From positions 1-19,889 of the forward strand of contig JAKAWF010000033.1 in assembly GCA_021817025.1 (NCBI GenBank): a stretch of DNA of 19,889 bases. Reading direction: 5' to 3'. Within the stretch, counting starts at the first letter, position 1. The number at the start of each line of letters is the position of its first letter. Below, piece by piece: positions 5,547 to 14,046 of the stretch. The notes under the pieces were generated by a model. It had not been told where the DNA came from, made no database searches, and worked only from the letters and a program-made list of their open reading frames with translations. This DNA comes from a bacterium. GTDB taxonomy: Bacteria; Chloroflexota; Dormibacteria; UBA8260; Bog-877. The position numbers and the translations under genes are program-made.

Positions 5547-7841
5547 ATGTTCAGCCGGCTGGGGGATTTCGCGTTCCGGCACAGGCGGGTGATCCCGGTT
5601 GGGGCCGTGGCCCTGATGCTCTTGCTGCTGGGGCTGTCGGGTCCCTTCGGGGGCCAGCTCGTGGCCGGGGGCTTCACCGTTCCGGGGTCCCAGAGCCAGC
5701 GCGCCGCCGGGCTGCTGAGCGAGCACTTCGGAGCGGCGACCAGCCACCTTCTGCTGGTGTACCGCAGCCCCGAGGCGAACGCCGCCAGTGCTGAGGTGCA
5801 GGCCGAGGTCGGGCGCAGCTTCGCCCAGCTGGCCCAGCAGAGCCAGGTCGCCAGCGTGCTCGACTACCAGGACACCGGGCAGTCGATGTTCATCGGCGAC
5901 CACGGCCACGCCACCTTCGCTCTCGTCAACCTCAGGCTGAGTGAGGCAGCTGCCACCCGGCAGCTGACGGCCCTGGAGGCCCGGCTCTCAAGGCCCCCCG
6001 GGCTGCAGATGTGGGTGACCGGGGCGCCGGCCATAGACGCTCTCTACAACAGCGCGCTGGAGCAGCAGCTCAAGCAGGCTGAGCTGATCGCGCTGCCGGT
6101 CTCGATGCTGCTGCTGGTCATCGTGTTCGGGTCGGTGATCGCCGCCCTGCTACCGCTGGTGATCGCGGGCCTGGCGGTGCCGACCGCGCTGGCGGTGATC
6201 TCGCTGCTGGCGGCCCGCCTCCAGATGTCGATCTTCGTCACCAATGTGGCCACCATCGTCGGGTTGGGGCTGGCGATCGACTACTCCCTGTTCTTCGTCA
6301 AGCGCTTCCGAGAGGAGATCAGCCACAGCGATGTCGAGACCGCCGCCAAGGCCGCCACCGCCAGTGCCGGCAAGGCGGTCGCGATCTCAGGGACCGCGGT
6401 CGCGGTGGGCCTCAGCTCGCTGACCCTGTTCCCGGCCGCGGCGCTGGGCAGCATGGGGATCGGCGGGGTGGTGGTGGTGGTCTTCACGCTCCTCTTCGCC
6501 CTCACCGCGCTGCCGGCGCTGCTGTCGCTGCTGGGGACCCGGATCAACTGGCTCAGCGTCCGCCGCAGCCTGCACCGGGCCAACCGTCCCTCCGACCACC
6601 ACTCGAGCTTCTGGGGCTGGGTCGCCCGCCGGGTGATGAGCCATCCGGTGGCGATCGTGGTGCCGACCCTGGTGGTGCTGCTGGCGGTGGGCACCCCCTT
6701 CCTAAACCTGCGCCTCTCCACCGGCAGCAACGTGGCCGAGATCCCAGTCGGCCCCGCGCGGACCGGCTACGCGCTCCTCAACGACTCCTTCCCCCAGGCC
6801 GGGGGCGTGGACGACCTCAACTTGGTGCTGGAGTACCGCCAGCCGCTGGGAGGCAGGGTCGGCGAGGCGCAGCAGGCGCAGCTCGCCAGGTACCTTGCCC
6901 GCGTGCGCGCCCTCCCCGGCGTCCAGGGCGTCAGCGGAGTTCTCAACCCGCCGCCGAAGATGGCCCTCGCCAGCTATCTGAAGGCGTTGACGCTGGCGCC
7001 CGCCCAGCGTCCGGCCGGGCTCAACTCCTACATCGCCGGCAACATCGCGGGCCCCGTCGCCCAGTTCCAGGTAGCCAACAGCTTCGGGCCGGACTCCCGC
7101 CGGGGGGCGGCCCTGGTGCAACGGGTGCGCCAGATGGCGGGGCCGGCGGGGACGCAGGTGCTGGTCACGGGCGGTGCCGCCCAGTCGGTGGACTTCCTCA
7201 GCGCCTTCGCTCAGAAAATCCCGTGGGCGGTGCTGCTGGTGGTGGCGGTCACGATGGTGGTGCTGTTCCTGACCTTCGGGTCGGTGGTCCTCCCGATCAA
7301 GGCGGTGCTGATGAGCATGATCTCGATCAGCGCGGCCTTCGGGGCCATGGTCTGGATCTTCCAGGAGGGGCACCTCTCCAATCTGCTGCAGTTCACCGCC
7401 CCCGGGTCCGTCACCGCCACCGATCCAGTCCTGATGTTCGCGATCATGTTCGGGCTCTCGATGGACTACGAGGTGTTCCTGCTCTCCAGGATCCGTGAGA
7501 TCTATGTCGAGACGGGGGACAACCGCCGGGCGGTGGCAGAGGGGCTGGCGGCCACCGGCGGTGTGATCACCTCGGCCGCCCTGATCATGATCACGGTCTT
7601 CTCCGCCTTCGCCCTGGGGCATGTCCTGGACATCAAGATCCTCGGGGTCGGCATGGCGGTGGCGGTGGCGGTCGACGCCACCCTGGTCCGGGGGGTGATG
7701 GTGCCGGCTCTGATGCGGATCCTGGGGGACCTCAATTGGTGGGCGCCCCGGCCGGTCAAGGACTTCGTGCTCCGGCTCGGCTTCTATGAGGAGCGGGCCC
7801 TGGGCGGCCCACCGGAGTCGGCCGACCAGCCGAGATCTTGA
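5547..7841 (+). CDS. MMPL-family RND transporter
   Basis: The 764-aa membrane protein has the two-fold MMPL layout. An N-terminal membrane segment at about 15-35 is followed by a large extracytoplasmic loop to about 180, a block of five helices to about 340, a seventh helix at about 370-390, a second loop, then a last block of five helices at about 545-735. The hallmark Asp-Tyr pairs of the proton-relay helices are present in both halves: GLAIDYSLFF with Asp245-Tyr246 and GLSMDYEVFL with Asp640-Tyr641. Family members export lipids, siderophores, antibiotics or fatty acids by proton antiport; the substrate here is unknown. ATG 5547 has AGGAGA at 5531-5536 (10-base spacing). It is divergent from the TetR gene and probably repressed through the shared palindrome. 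It appears complete and monocistronic. Confidence 0.93.
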   Translation: MFSRLGDFAFRHRRVIPVGAVALMLLLLGLSGPFGGQLVAGGFTVPGSQSQRAAGLLSEHFGAATSHLLLVYRSPEANAASAEVQAEVGRSFAQLAQQSQVASVLDYQDTGQSMFIGDHGHATFALVNLRLSEAAATRQLTALEARLSRPPGLQMWVTGAPAIDALYNSALEQQLKQAELIALPVSMLLLVIVFGSVIAALLPLVIAGLAVPTALAVISLLAARLQMSIFVTNVATIVGLGLAIDYSLFFVKRFREEISHSDVETAAKAATASAGKAVAISGTAVAVGLSSLTLFPAAALGSMGIGGVVVVVFTLLFALTALPALLSLLGTRINWLSVRRSLHRANRPSDHHSSFWGWVARRVMSHPVAIVVPTLVVLLAVGTPFLNLRLSTGSNVAEIPVGPARTGYALLNDSFPQAGGVDDLNLVLEYRQPLGGRVGEAQQAQLARYLARVRALPGVQGVSGVLNPPPKMALASYLKALTLAPAQRPAGLNSYIAGNIAGPVAQFQVANSFGPDSRRGAALVQRVRQMAGPAGTQVLVTGGAAQSVDFLSAFAQKIPWAVLLVVAVTMVVLFLTFGSVVLPIKAVLMSMISISAAFGAMVWIFQEGHLSNLLQFTAPGSVTATDPVLMFAIMFGLSMDYEVFLLSRIREIYVETGDNRRAVAEGLAATGGVITSAALIMITVFSAFALGHVLDIKILGVGMAVAVAVDATLVRGVMVPALMRILGDLNWWAPRPVKDFVLRLGFYEERALGGPPESADQPRS

Positions 7842-7881
7842 GATCCGGGGGCGGACTCTGCAGCCGAGCCCTTGGGAAGCA

Positions 7882-7887
7882 GATAAT
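7882..7887 (+). promoter_or_regulatory. Possible -10 element (GATAAT) for the 103-aa orphan gene
   Basis: GATAAT differs from the TATAAT consensus at one base and stands out in GC-rich DNA. A start of transcription about seven bases downstream falls near 7894. That would give either a leaderless ATG at 7894 or a 24-base leader with GGAGGAG ahead of ATG 7918. No clear -35 was found. Confidence 0.4.
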
Positions 7888-7917
7888 CCAGGCATGATGG
7901 CGGCCCCGGAGGAGACG

Positions 7918-8229
7918 ATGGAGAGGCGGGCCAGGCTGCGCCGTCTGGACGACATCCTGGAGGCGCTGGAGCAGCTCAACTTGAGCGAGGCGCCGCTCCC
8001 GGACCGGCTGCGGCGCTCGCTGGCCGGGCACGACATTCCGGTCGAGGACGGGATCGAGATCCGGGTCCTCATCGAGCGGGTCTGGCGCAAGCAGGAGAAC
8101 CACATGCTCAACCCCCGCCAGGAGCGGCGCCGGAGCACCACCAGGCGGTCGATCGGGCGACGTCCTCCCGGTCACGACGTGATCGAGAGCATCCTGCGGC
8201 AGGCCAACCCCGGCGGCACGGGGGACTGA
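7918..8229 (+). CDS. Small basic protein of unknown function
   Basis: The 103-aa product (from ATG 7918) matches no family I know. It is charged and mostly helical: RRARLRRLDDILEALEQLNL, then LPDRLRRSLAGHDIPVEDGIEI, then RVLIERVWRKQENHML and a very basic Arg-rich stretch before HDVIESILRQAN. The basic region could bind nucleic acid, but that is a guess. ATG 7918 has GGAGGAG at 7908-7914, a very strong Shine-Dalgarno; an upstream in-frame ATG at 7894 would add eight residues (MMAAPEET) and could be used by a leaderless message. It sits alone between the exporter and the convergent amino-acid operon. Confidence 0.6.
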   Translation: MERRARLRRLDDILEALEQLNLSEAPLPDRLRRSLAGHDIPVEDGIEIRVLIERVWRKQENHMLNPRQERRRSTTRRSIGRRPPGHDVIESILRQANPGGTGD

Positions 8230-8257
8230 CAGAGCCCCGATGACCGCGGTCGATCCG

Positions 8258-8278
8258 CGGCGGGAGGACTGCCCGCCG
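8258..8278. terminator. GC hairpin between convergent genes (possible bidirectional terminator)
   Basis: CGGCGGG at 8258-8264 and CCCGCCG at 8272-8278 form a perfect 7-bp stem with a 7-base loop. It lies in the 107-base gap between the stop of the orphan gene (8229) and the stop of the reductase gene (8337), where both transcripts should end. There is no T-run, so it is not a textbook intrinsic terminator. Confidence 0.4.
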
Positions 8279-8336
8279 GGCATCCGCTGAGTGGGGCCCG
8301 GGGATGACCGAGCCGGGTGGACTCCGCTTCGGACAG

Positions 8337-9317
8337 CTACGCTGGCAACTCCAAGCCCAGCTGGGCTCCTGCGCCGGGGGGCAGGTCATCCTCTTGGTCA
8401 CCCCCGACTCCTCTCAGCAGCCGGCGGGCACAGGCGAGGTCGAAGATGGCGGAACCAACACTCTTCATGACGGTGAGGGGGTGGTCCGGATCGGGCCTGG
8501 CCGTCGCCAGCGGGTGCACCTCCGCCGCCGAGATCCGTCCCTCGGCGATGGGAATCATCAGGTCGCCGGCCTCCGCCAGACAGCCTTCCAGCGTGTCCGC
8601 GTAGAGTCGAGCCGCCGCCACCAGAGCCGACCCGAGCTCGCGCCGGTCGGGTTGATACGAACCCATGGCGTTGATATGGCATCGAGCTTTGACGTCCCCG
8701 ATGTCGATCAGCGGCAGGGAGGCAGCGGTGGCCAGGGTGATCACATCCGCATCGTGGGCGGCTGGGGCCAGCTCGGCAGCCACTTCCACGGCCAGCCCGG
8801 GGTGCCTCGCCGCCACCAGGCCGGCCAGCGTGCGCGCCTTCTCCGGGGAGCGGTTCCAGATCGTGAGCCGCTGAATCTGACGCACCGCCAGGACTGCTTC
8901 GACCTGCTTTGGGCCCTGCGCCCCGGCGCCCACCAGGAGCATGCTCCTGGCTTCCCTTGCCGCCAGGGCGTCGGTGGCGAACCCGGCGATGGCAGCGGTC
9001 CGAGTCGCGGTCAGGCTGGGCCCGTCGACAGCGCCCAGAAGCCGGCCGTCGCTCTGATCAAAGAGCACCACCAGCCCCTGGATGGTGGGCAGCCCCCGGG
9101 CTGGGTTCCGCTCCACCAGGGTGATTGCCTTGAGTCCCACCGTGTCCAGGAAGTGTCCCGGCATCAGCGCCAGGGGGGCCTGGGTGGAGCGGTCTATCAG
9201 GCGGTGGGCGGATCCGGCCCTGCCCGCCTGATGCTCGTGAAGCGCCTGCGAGATCGCGGCCATCGCCTCCTGGGGGCCGAGCCAGCGGTCGACATCGGCC
9301 GCGCCAACCCAGCGCAA
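8337..9317 (-). CDS. Ornithine cyclodeaminase/mu-crystallin family protein (probable imine reductase)
   Basis: The 326-aa protein has the family layout: GLKAITLVERNPARGLPTIQG at about 61-81 (Lys63), DGPSLTATRTAA with Arg106, then a Rossmann NAD(P) domain with GAGAQG at 130-135. Known members are ornithine cyclodeaminase, L-alanine dehydrogenase, ketimine reductase and delta1-pyrroline-2-carboxylate reductase. True ornithine cyclodeaminases carry a G-D-x-P-G-K-x-E-L type motif with the catalytic Asp; here the matching place reads GSYQPDRREL (219-228). Reductase activity on a cyclic or linear imine is therefore more likely. The TTG start at 9317 has GAGGGGG upstream and sits one base after the livF stop; the upstream in-frame ATG at 9341 would overlap livF. 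As last gene of the liv operon beside DadA and proline dehydrogenase, a pyrroline-2-carboxylate reductase role fits, as inference. Confidence 0.82.
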   Translation of the reverse strand: MRWVGAADVDRWLGPQEAMAAISQALHEHQAGRAGSAHRLIDRSTQAPLALMPGHFLDTVGLKAITLVERNPARGLPTIQGLVVLFDQSDGRLLGAVDGPSLTATRTAAIAGFATDALAAREARSMLLVGAGAQGPKQVEAVLAVRQIQRLTIWNRSPEKARTLAGLVAARHPGLAVEVAAELAPAAHDADVITLATAASLPLIDIGDVKARCHINAMGSYQPDRRELGSALVAAARLYADTLEGCLAEAGDLMIPIAEGRISAAEVHPLATARPDPDHPLTVMKSVGSAIFDLACARRLLRGVGGDQEDDLPPGAGAQLGLELPA

Positions 9318-9318
9318 C

Positions 9319-10044
9319 CTATTCCCCCTCGCCCATGCCATGGCCCAGATAGGCGAGCCGGACGTGCTCATTCGCCAACAAGTCGGCCGACTTGCCGTGG
9401 AGAGCGATCTCTCCCAGCTCCAGGACATAGCCGCGGCGGGCGATCCCGAGCGCCCGGTGCACGTTCTGCTCCACCAGCAGGACCGCGATCCCGGACTCGG
9501 CGATGCCCCGGATGACTTCGAAGATCTGGTTCGCGACCAGCGGAGCCAGCCCCAACGAAGGCTCGTCGAGCATCAACAGCTTGGGCCGGCTCATGAGGGC
9601 GCGCCCCAGGGCCAGCATCTGCTGCTCGCCTCCGGAGAGGTTGCCGGCCAGGGCGTCGAGGCGGGTGGCGAGCTGTGGGAACGTCTCCAGGACCCTGGCC
9701 AGGTCCACTCGATTGTGCTCCAGGGGCTGGTTGAAGCCACCCAGCTCCAGGTTCTCCCGGGCAGTCAGGGTGGCGAAGATCTGGCGGCCCTCGGGCACCA
9801 GAGTCACGCCCATCTGGGCCATTCGGTGGGCCGGGAGCCCGGTCACGACCCTGCCCTCGAAGACCACCCTGCCGGTGGCTGGCCTCATCAGGCCGGAGAG
9901 CGCCTTCAGGCTGGAGCTCTTGCCCGCGCCGTTGGCGCCCAGGAGGCTGACGCACTCCCCTTCGGAGATTTCCAGATCGATGCCCCGGACCGCCTGGATG
10001 GCCCCGTAGCGAACCGTGAGCGCATCGACTTGGAGCAGGGTCAC
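9319..10044 (-). CDS. livF: Amino-acid ABC transporter ATP-binding protein LivF
   Basis: This 241-aa protein is the second ATPase of a branched-chain-type (HAAT) importer. It has Walker A GANGAGKS at 36-43, the Q-loop region with VPEGRQIF at 83-90, the signature LSGGE at 136-140, Walker B LLMLDE at 156-161 and LLVEQNVH in place of the usual switch histidine, a typical LivF feature. It couples ATP hydrolysis to uptake on the cytoplasmic face. The GTG start at 10044 overlaps the livG stop by four bases (GTGA), and the stop is one base from the downstream reductase start. Whether the substrate is Leu/Ile/Val or another amino acid cannot be told from the ATPase. Confidence 0.93.
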   Translation of the reverse strand: MTLLQVDALTVRYGAIQAVRGIDLEISEGECVSLLGANGAGKSSSLKALSGLMRPATGRVVFEGRVVTGLPAHRMAQMGVTLVPEGRQIFATLTARENLELGGFNQPLEHNRVDLARVLETFPQLATRLDALAGNLSGGEQQMLALGRALMSRPKLLMLDEPSLGLAPLVANQIFEVIRGIAESGIAVLLVEQNVHRALGIARRGYVLELGEIALHGKSADLLANEHVRLAYLGHGMGEGE

Positions 10045-10832
10045 GCGCTGGCCTCGTCGCCCAGATAGGCGCGCACGACCTCCGGGTCGGAGCGGATCTG
10101 CTCGGGAGTTCCTTGGGCGATCAGCCGGCCGAAGTTGAGGACGACGATCCGATCGCAGACGGACATGATCACCCTCATGTCGTGCTCGACCAGCAGCACC
10201 CCGATTCCGGTTCCAGCGATCCGCTTGATCATGCCTCCCAAGCTGCGACTCTCGGTGGCGTTCATCCCGGCCGCGGGCTCGTCCAGCATCAAGACCCTGG
10301 GGTACCCGACCAAGGCTCGTGCGATCTCCAGCCGGCGCTGGCCTCCGTACGGAAGCGAGGAGGCCATGTCCCCGGGGTCCGCTCCCCCCAGCCCCACGAA
10401 GGCGAGGGTCTGCTGGGCGCGCTTGACCGCGGTTCCCTCCTGGCGGTGGTAGCGCGGCGTTCTGAAGGCCGAGTCGAACACCGACTCGTGGATGGCGAGG
10501 TGCTCGCCGGCCAGGACGTTGTCGATGACGCTGAGGCTCTTGAAGAGGCGGATGTTCTGGAAGGTGCGGCGCAGCCCCAGGCCCACGATCTGCTGGGGGT
10601 GCTTGCCCCTGAGGTCGTGGGCACCCAGGGAGATCTTCCCCTGGTAGTCCCGGACCAGCCCCGAGACGGCGTTGAAGAGGGTCGTCTTACCAGCCCCATT
10701 GGGACCGATGACCCCAAGGATCTGGTCTTGCTCCAGCGTGAATGACACATCCGCCAGGGCCTGCACGCCCCCGAACCTGACCGAGAGGTCGCTGACCGTC
10801 AGCAGCGATTCAGGGGCCAAGGCGGTAGTCAT
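10041..10832 (-). CDS. livG: Amino-acid ABC transporter ATP-binding protein LivG
   Basis: The 263-aa ATPase has Walker A GPNGAGKT at 43-50, the LivG-type RRTFQNIRLF segment in the Q-loop region, the LPYGGQRRLEIARAL signature variant common in LivG, Walker B VLMLDEPAAGMN and the H-loop LLVEHDMRVIM. It pairs with LivF under the LivH/LivM permeases. The ATG at 10832 lies inside the last codons of livM (23-base overlap), with AAGG eight bases upstream of the start, indicating coupled translation. The end overlaps livF by four bases. Confidence 0.93.
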   Translation of the reverse strand: MTTALAPESLLTVSDLSVRFGGVQALADVSFTLEQDQILGVIGPNGAGKTTLFNAVSGLVRDYQGKISLGAHDLRGKHPQQIVGLGLRRTFQNIRLFKSLSVIDNVLAGEHLAIHESVFDSAFRTPRYHRQEGTAVKRAQQTLAFVGLGGADPGDMASSLPYGGQRRLEIARALVGYPRVLMLDEPAAGMNATESRSLGGMIKRIAGTGIGVLLVEHDMRVIMSVCDRIVVLNFGRLIAQGTPEQIRSDPEVVRAYLGDEASA

Positions 10833-11859
10833 CAGCGACCTTGGGCGGCTCCGCGAGTCCGTAGCGCAGCAGGCGGCGCCGATTGAAGTGGGGCCGGTAG
10901 GGGATCAGCCCCTGGGGTCTGAAGAGGACCACCAGCAGGAGCAGGCCCGCGAAGATGACGCCGCTCAGGGTTCCGGTGTAGGCCGACAGCCACTCCGCGA
11001 TCACCACGTAAAAGATCCCCCCCAGGATGACTCCGGAAATGGATCCCATGCCGCCCAACACCACAATCGCCACCGCGAAGAAGGAGGCGTTGAAGGTGAA
11101 GGTCTCAGGGGAGATCAGCGCCTCCTTGGCGGCGAAGAGGGCCCCCGCCAAGCCGGCCCACACCGAGCCCAGCATGTAGGCGTAGAGCTTGTAACGGATG
11201 ATGGCAATCCCCGAGGCGGCGGCGGCGATCTCGTCATCCTTGATGCAGGCCCAGGCGCGGCCGATGCGGGAGGCGCGCAGGTGCCTGGTGATGAGCGCCG
11301 CCCCCAGCAGCAGGCCCAGCACCAGAGGGTAGAAATCCAGCGGGGTCACGAACGGGTGCCCGAGCAGGCTCGGTGTCCGCCACCCGTAGAGGCCGTTGTC
11401 CCCTCCGGTCAAGGCGCTCAGGTTCTTGGCCGCGAAGTAGACGATGCCGCCGAAGCCGAGGGTCATGATGGCCAGGTAATCCCCCCTCACGCGCAGGGTC
11501 GGGAAGCCGATGATCGCGCTGAAGATCACGGCCACCACCGCCCCGATGGGCAGCGTCTCCCAGAGGGTGAAGCCGTGGTACAGGGCCGCGTTGGCGAAGA
11601 CGTACCCGCCGATCGCGTAGAAGGCCATGTACCCGAGATCGAGCAGCCCCGCGAACCCGATCACCACGTTGAGGCCGACCCCGATGATGGCCCACAGGCC
11701 CATGTCGATCCAGATGTCGGGGAAGTAGCTGCCGCCCAGCCAGTAAGGGGCACTGGCGAAGGCGATGCTGATCAGCACCAAGCCCACCCTCATCCCGAGC
11801 CGGACCTGGGCCGGCGGCTGCCGGAGCCGGGCTGCGTTCAGACGGGCGAGCACACTCAC
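10810..11859 (-). CDS. livM: Amino-acid ABC transporter permease LivM
   Basis: This 349-aa multi-pass membrane protein is the LivM-type permease. It shows GLNVVIGFAGLLDLGYMAFYAIGGY (split here: GLNVVIGFAGLLDLG then YMAFYAIGGY), the RVRGDYLAIMTLGFG loop, GGDNGLYG, and the EAA-like cytoplasmic segment with RAWACIKDDEIAAAASGI, all typical of the family. It forms the membrane channel with LivH. The chosen GTG at 11859 overlaps the livH stop by four bases (GTGA); the longer upstream open frame has Pro/Gly-rich residues unlike a LivM N-terminus. The C-terminal tail RPHFNRRRLLRYGL is basic and cytoplasmic. Confidence 0.92.
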   Translation of the reverse strand: MSVLARLNAARLRQPPAQVRLGMRVGLVLISIAFASAPYWLGGSYFPDIWIDMGLWAIIGVGLNVVIGFAGLLDLGYMAFYAIGGYVFANAALYHGFTLWETLPIGAVVAVIFSAIIGFPTLRVRGDYLAIMTLGFGGIVYFAAKNLSALTGGDNGLYGWRTPSLLGHPFVTPLDFYPLVLGLLLGAALITRHLRASRIGRAWACIKDDEIAAAASGIAIIRYKLYAYMLGSVWAGLAGALFAAKEALISPETFTFNASFFAVAIVVLGGMGSISGVILGGIFYVVIAEWLSAYTGTLSGVIFAGLLLLVVLFRPQGLIPYRPHFNRRRLLRYGLAEPPKVADDYRLGP

Positions 11860-12764
11860 GCTCGTTCGGCCACCCGTTCGCCGAGGATCCCCTGGGGGCG
11901 GAGCGCCAGGACCAGGATCAGGATCGCGAACACCACGGCCTCCTGCCACTGGTTGGGCAAGAAGATGGTGGCGAAGCTCGACAGGACACCGACGGTGAGC
12001 CCCCCCACCAGCGCTCCTGGGACGTTCCCGATCCCGCCCAGCACCGCCGCGGTGAAGGCCACCAGCCCGCCGAACTCTCCCATGTTGTAGGTGACGGTCC
12101 CGTAGTTGACGCCGAAGAGGACCCCGGCGACCGCGGCCAGGGCGCCCCCGAGCATGAAGGTGAAGGCGACCACCCAGGTGGTGTTGATCCCCATCAGGGC
12201 GGCGGCGTTGCGGTTGACCGCGATGGCCCGCATGGCCTTGCCCATCTTGGTGCGCTGGACGTAGAAGTGCATCGCCACCATCAGCACGATCGCCACCACC
12301 GCGATCAGGAGGGAGGTCGGGGGAATCGTGACGGGACCGACGTTCCAGGGGGAGACGGAGAGCACCTGGGGGTAGTTGAGCGGCTGGGCGCCCGTGATCA
12401 CCTGGATGATGCTGATGAGCAGGAAGAACATCGCCAGGGAACTGACCAGGGGTGCCAGCGGCGGGGCGTTGCGCAGGGGCCGGTAGGCCACTCTCTCAAC
12501 CAGGTAGGCCAGCCCCCCGGTCAGCACCGCCGAAACCACGATTGCGATCAGCAGGCCGAGCAGCGGTTGGCGGGTGGCGAAGCCTCCCAGGAGGCTGAAA
12601 ACCGCCACGCCGAGGTAGGCGCCCACCTCGTAGAGCGCCCCTTGGGCGAAGTTGATCAGGCGCACGATCCCGTACACCATGGTGTAGCCGAGGGCGATGA
12701 GCCCGTATACAGAGCCGACCACCAGACCGTTCACGATCTGCTGGAGCAGCTCTTGCAGACTCAT
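11856..12764 (-). CDS. livH: Amino-acid ABC transporter permease LivH
   Basis: The 302-aa membrane protein opens with the LivH hallmark: NGLVVGSVYGLIALGYTMVY, then GIVRLINFAQGALYEVGAY. The cytoplasmic coupling segment KMGKAMRAIAVNRNAAALMGI is also typical, as is the later GGIGNVPGALVGGLTVG. It forms the transmembrane pore with LivM. The ATG at 12764 is 35 bases after the livK stop. No strong Shine-Dalgarno is seen, so translation may depend on the upstream gene. Confidence 0.93.
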   Translation of the reverse strand: MSLQELLQQIVNGLVVGSVYGLIALGYTMVYGIVRLINFAQGALYEVGAYLGVAVFSLLGGFATRQPLLGLLIAIVVSAVLTGGLAYLVERVAYRPLRNAPPLAPLVSSLAMFFLLISIIQVITGAQPLNYPQVLSVSPWNVGPVTIPPTSLLIAVVAIVLMVAMHFYVQRTKMGKAMRAIAVNRNAAALMGINTTWVVAFTFMLGGALAAVAGVLFGVNYGTVTYNMGEFGGLVAFTAAVLGGIGNVPGALVGGLTVGVLSSFATIFLPNQWQEAVVFAILILVLALRPQGILGERVAERA

Positions 12765-12784
12765 CGCCCAGCTCTCACCCTGCC

Positions 12785-12796
12785 CTCAGCGCTGAG
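12785..12796. repeat. 12-bp palindrome in the livK-livH gap
   Basis: CTCAGC directly followed by GCTGAG forms a perfect palindrome in the 35-base spacer after the livK stop. As RNA it would give only a short stem with a GCGC loop. Such intergenic stems often stabilise the abundant binding-protein message, but the structure here is small and may be chance. Confidence 0.3.
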
Positions 12797-12799
12797 ACC

Positions 12800-13978
12800 T
12801 CAGGCGCCCTTGGTGTTGGGGTTCCAGTAGACCGAGTTCCCGCCGCCCGGCTGAACCTTGTAGATGAGGTATTGGGGGGTGACGTTGTTGCCGACGCTGT
12901 TGAAGTCGACCACCCCGGTGATGCCGTGGTAGCTGTGGATCCCGGCCAGGCCGTTGATGATCGCGGCGTGGGTGTCCGACTTCGCCGCGAGGACCGCCTG
13001 GGCGATGACGTAGACGCAGTCGAAGTTGTAGCCGGCGAACTCGGTTGGCTGGTTGCCGTACTTGCTCAGGTAATTGCTGACGAAAACCTTGGAGGTGGCC
13101 AGGTCCTGGGGGGACGGCTCGCTGGACAGGTAGGCGCCCACGGTCGCGGTACCCCCGGTCTGGTAGAAGAGCGGGCCGATGGTTCCATCGTCCGAGATGA
13201 AGGGGACGTTGATGCCGAGGCTCTTGGCTTGCTTCGCCAGCAGGCCGGCGGCCGGGTTGAATCCTCCGAACTGGATGATGCCCGGGTTGAGACCCTTGAT
13301 CTGGGTCAGCAGCGAGCTGAAGTCGGTGGCACTGGCGCTGACCCCCTGCTGGGAGAGGACCTTGCCGCCCAGCTTCTCGAAGTTGGACACGAAGTACTGG
13401 GAGACTCCCTCGCCGTAGGTCTCCTCGTCGTTGATCGCGACCGCGGTCTTGATGTGGAGGACGTTGTAGACGAAGTCGGCCTCGACCTGGCCCTGGAAGT
13501 TGTCGGTGCCGCAGATGCGGAAGACGTTTTTGAAGCCCTGCAGCGTGAGCTGGGGGTTGGTGGAGGCGCCCGAGACCATGGGGATGCCCGCCGCGTGCAG
13601 GATTCCCGACGCGGGGATCGAGATGTCCGAGTTGAAGAAACCGATCACGGCGTTGACGTTGTCAGAAACGAAGAGGTGCGCGCAGGCGATCCCGGTGGCG
13701 GGATCGGCCTTGGTGTCGCAAGAGATGATCTGGATCTTGTGCCCATTCACGCCACCCTTGGCGTTGATCTGGTTGGCCGCCATGTTGACCGCGTTGAGGT
13801 CGCTGACCCCGTAGGTCGCCTCGGCACCCGTGATCGGGTTGGCGAAGCCGATCACCAGCGGAGACTTGGTGGTGGTGGTGGTGGCGGTCGACCCGCAGGC
13901 CGCCACCAGGAGGGCCAGCCCTCCAGTGGCGGCTGCCACCGCCATCCACCGCAATCCGTGACCCAAGCTGTTTCCCAT
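12800..13978 (-). CDS. livK: Amino-acid ABC transporter substrate-binding lipoprotein (LivK-like)
   Basis: The 392-aa protein has a lipoprotein signal: hydrophobic stretch MAVAAATGGLALLVAAC with Cys28 as lipidation site, then a Thr-rich linker encoded by a run of ACC codons, then the type-I periplasmic binding fold (SPLVIGFANPITGAEATYG; AVNMAANQINAKGGVNG). It should sit outside the membrane and deliver the substrate to LivHM. Ligand specificity in this family (branched-chain amino acids, amides, urea, aromatic compounds, proline-like compounds) cannot be read by eye. ATG 13978 has GGGAGGG upstream at good spacing. It is the first gene of the minus-strand operon, preceded by a near-consensus promoter at 14044-14073 with a leader of about 60 bases. 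Confidence 0.92.
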   Translation of the reverse strand: MGNSLGHGLRWMAVAAATGGLALLVAACGSTATTTTTKSPLVIGFANPITGAEATYGVSDLNAVNMAANQINAKGGVNGHKIQIISCDTKADPATGIACAHLFVSDNVNAVIGFFNSDISIPASGILHAAGIPMVSGASTNPQLTLQGFKNVFRICGTDNFQGQVEADFVYNVLHIKTAVAINDEETYGEGVSQYFVSNFEKLGGKVLSQQGVSASATDFSSLLTQIKGLNPGIIQFGGFNPAAGLLAKQAKSLGINVPFISDDGTIGPLFYQTGGTATVGAYLSSEPSPQDLATSKVFVSNYLSKYGNQPTEFAGYNFDCVYVIAQAVLAAKSDTHAAIINGLAGIHSYHGITGVVDFNSVGNNVTPQYLIYKVQPGGGNSVYWNPNTKGA

Positions 13979-14031
13979 CGCATGACCCTCCCGGCTAATC
14001 CTGGATGGAGGCCCCTCACTGGGTCTTCACC

Positions 14032-14046
14032 ATAACTCTGTGTTAT
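14032..14046. repeat. Inverted repeat ATAAC-N5-GTTAT in the livK/gntR intergenic region
   Basis: ATAAC at 14032-14036 and GTTAT at 14042-14046 are exact reverse complements with five bases between. The repeat covers the predicted livK transcription start and overlaps the GTTATATAGAAC site, so it may be a second half of a composite operator. Confidence 0.4.

Noticed and set aside
13862..13887. Run of GGT/GGC triplets in the livK region as a possible microsatellite or regulatory repeat
   Set aside because: On the coding strand it is a run of Thr codons forming the linker after the lipidation cysteine, a normal feature of binding lipoproteins.
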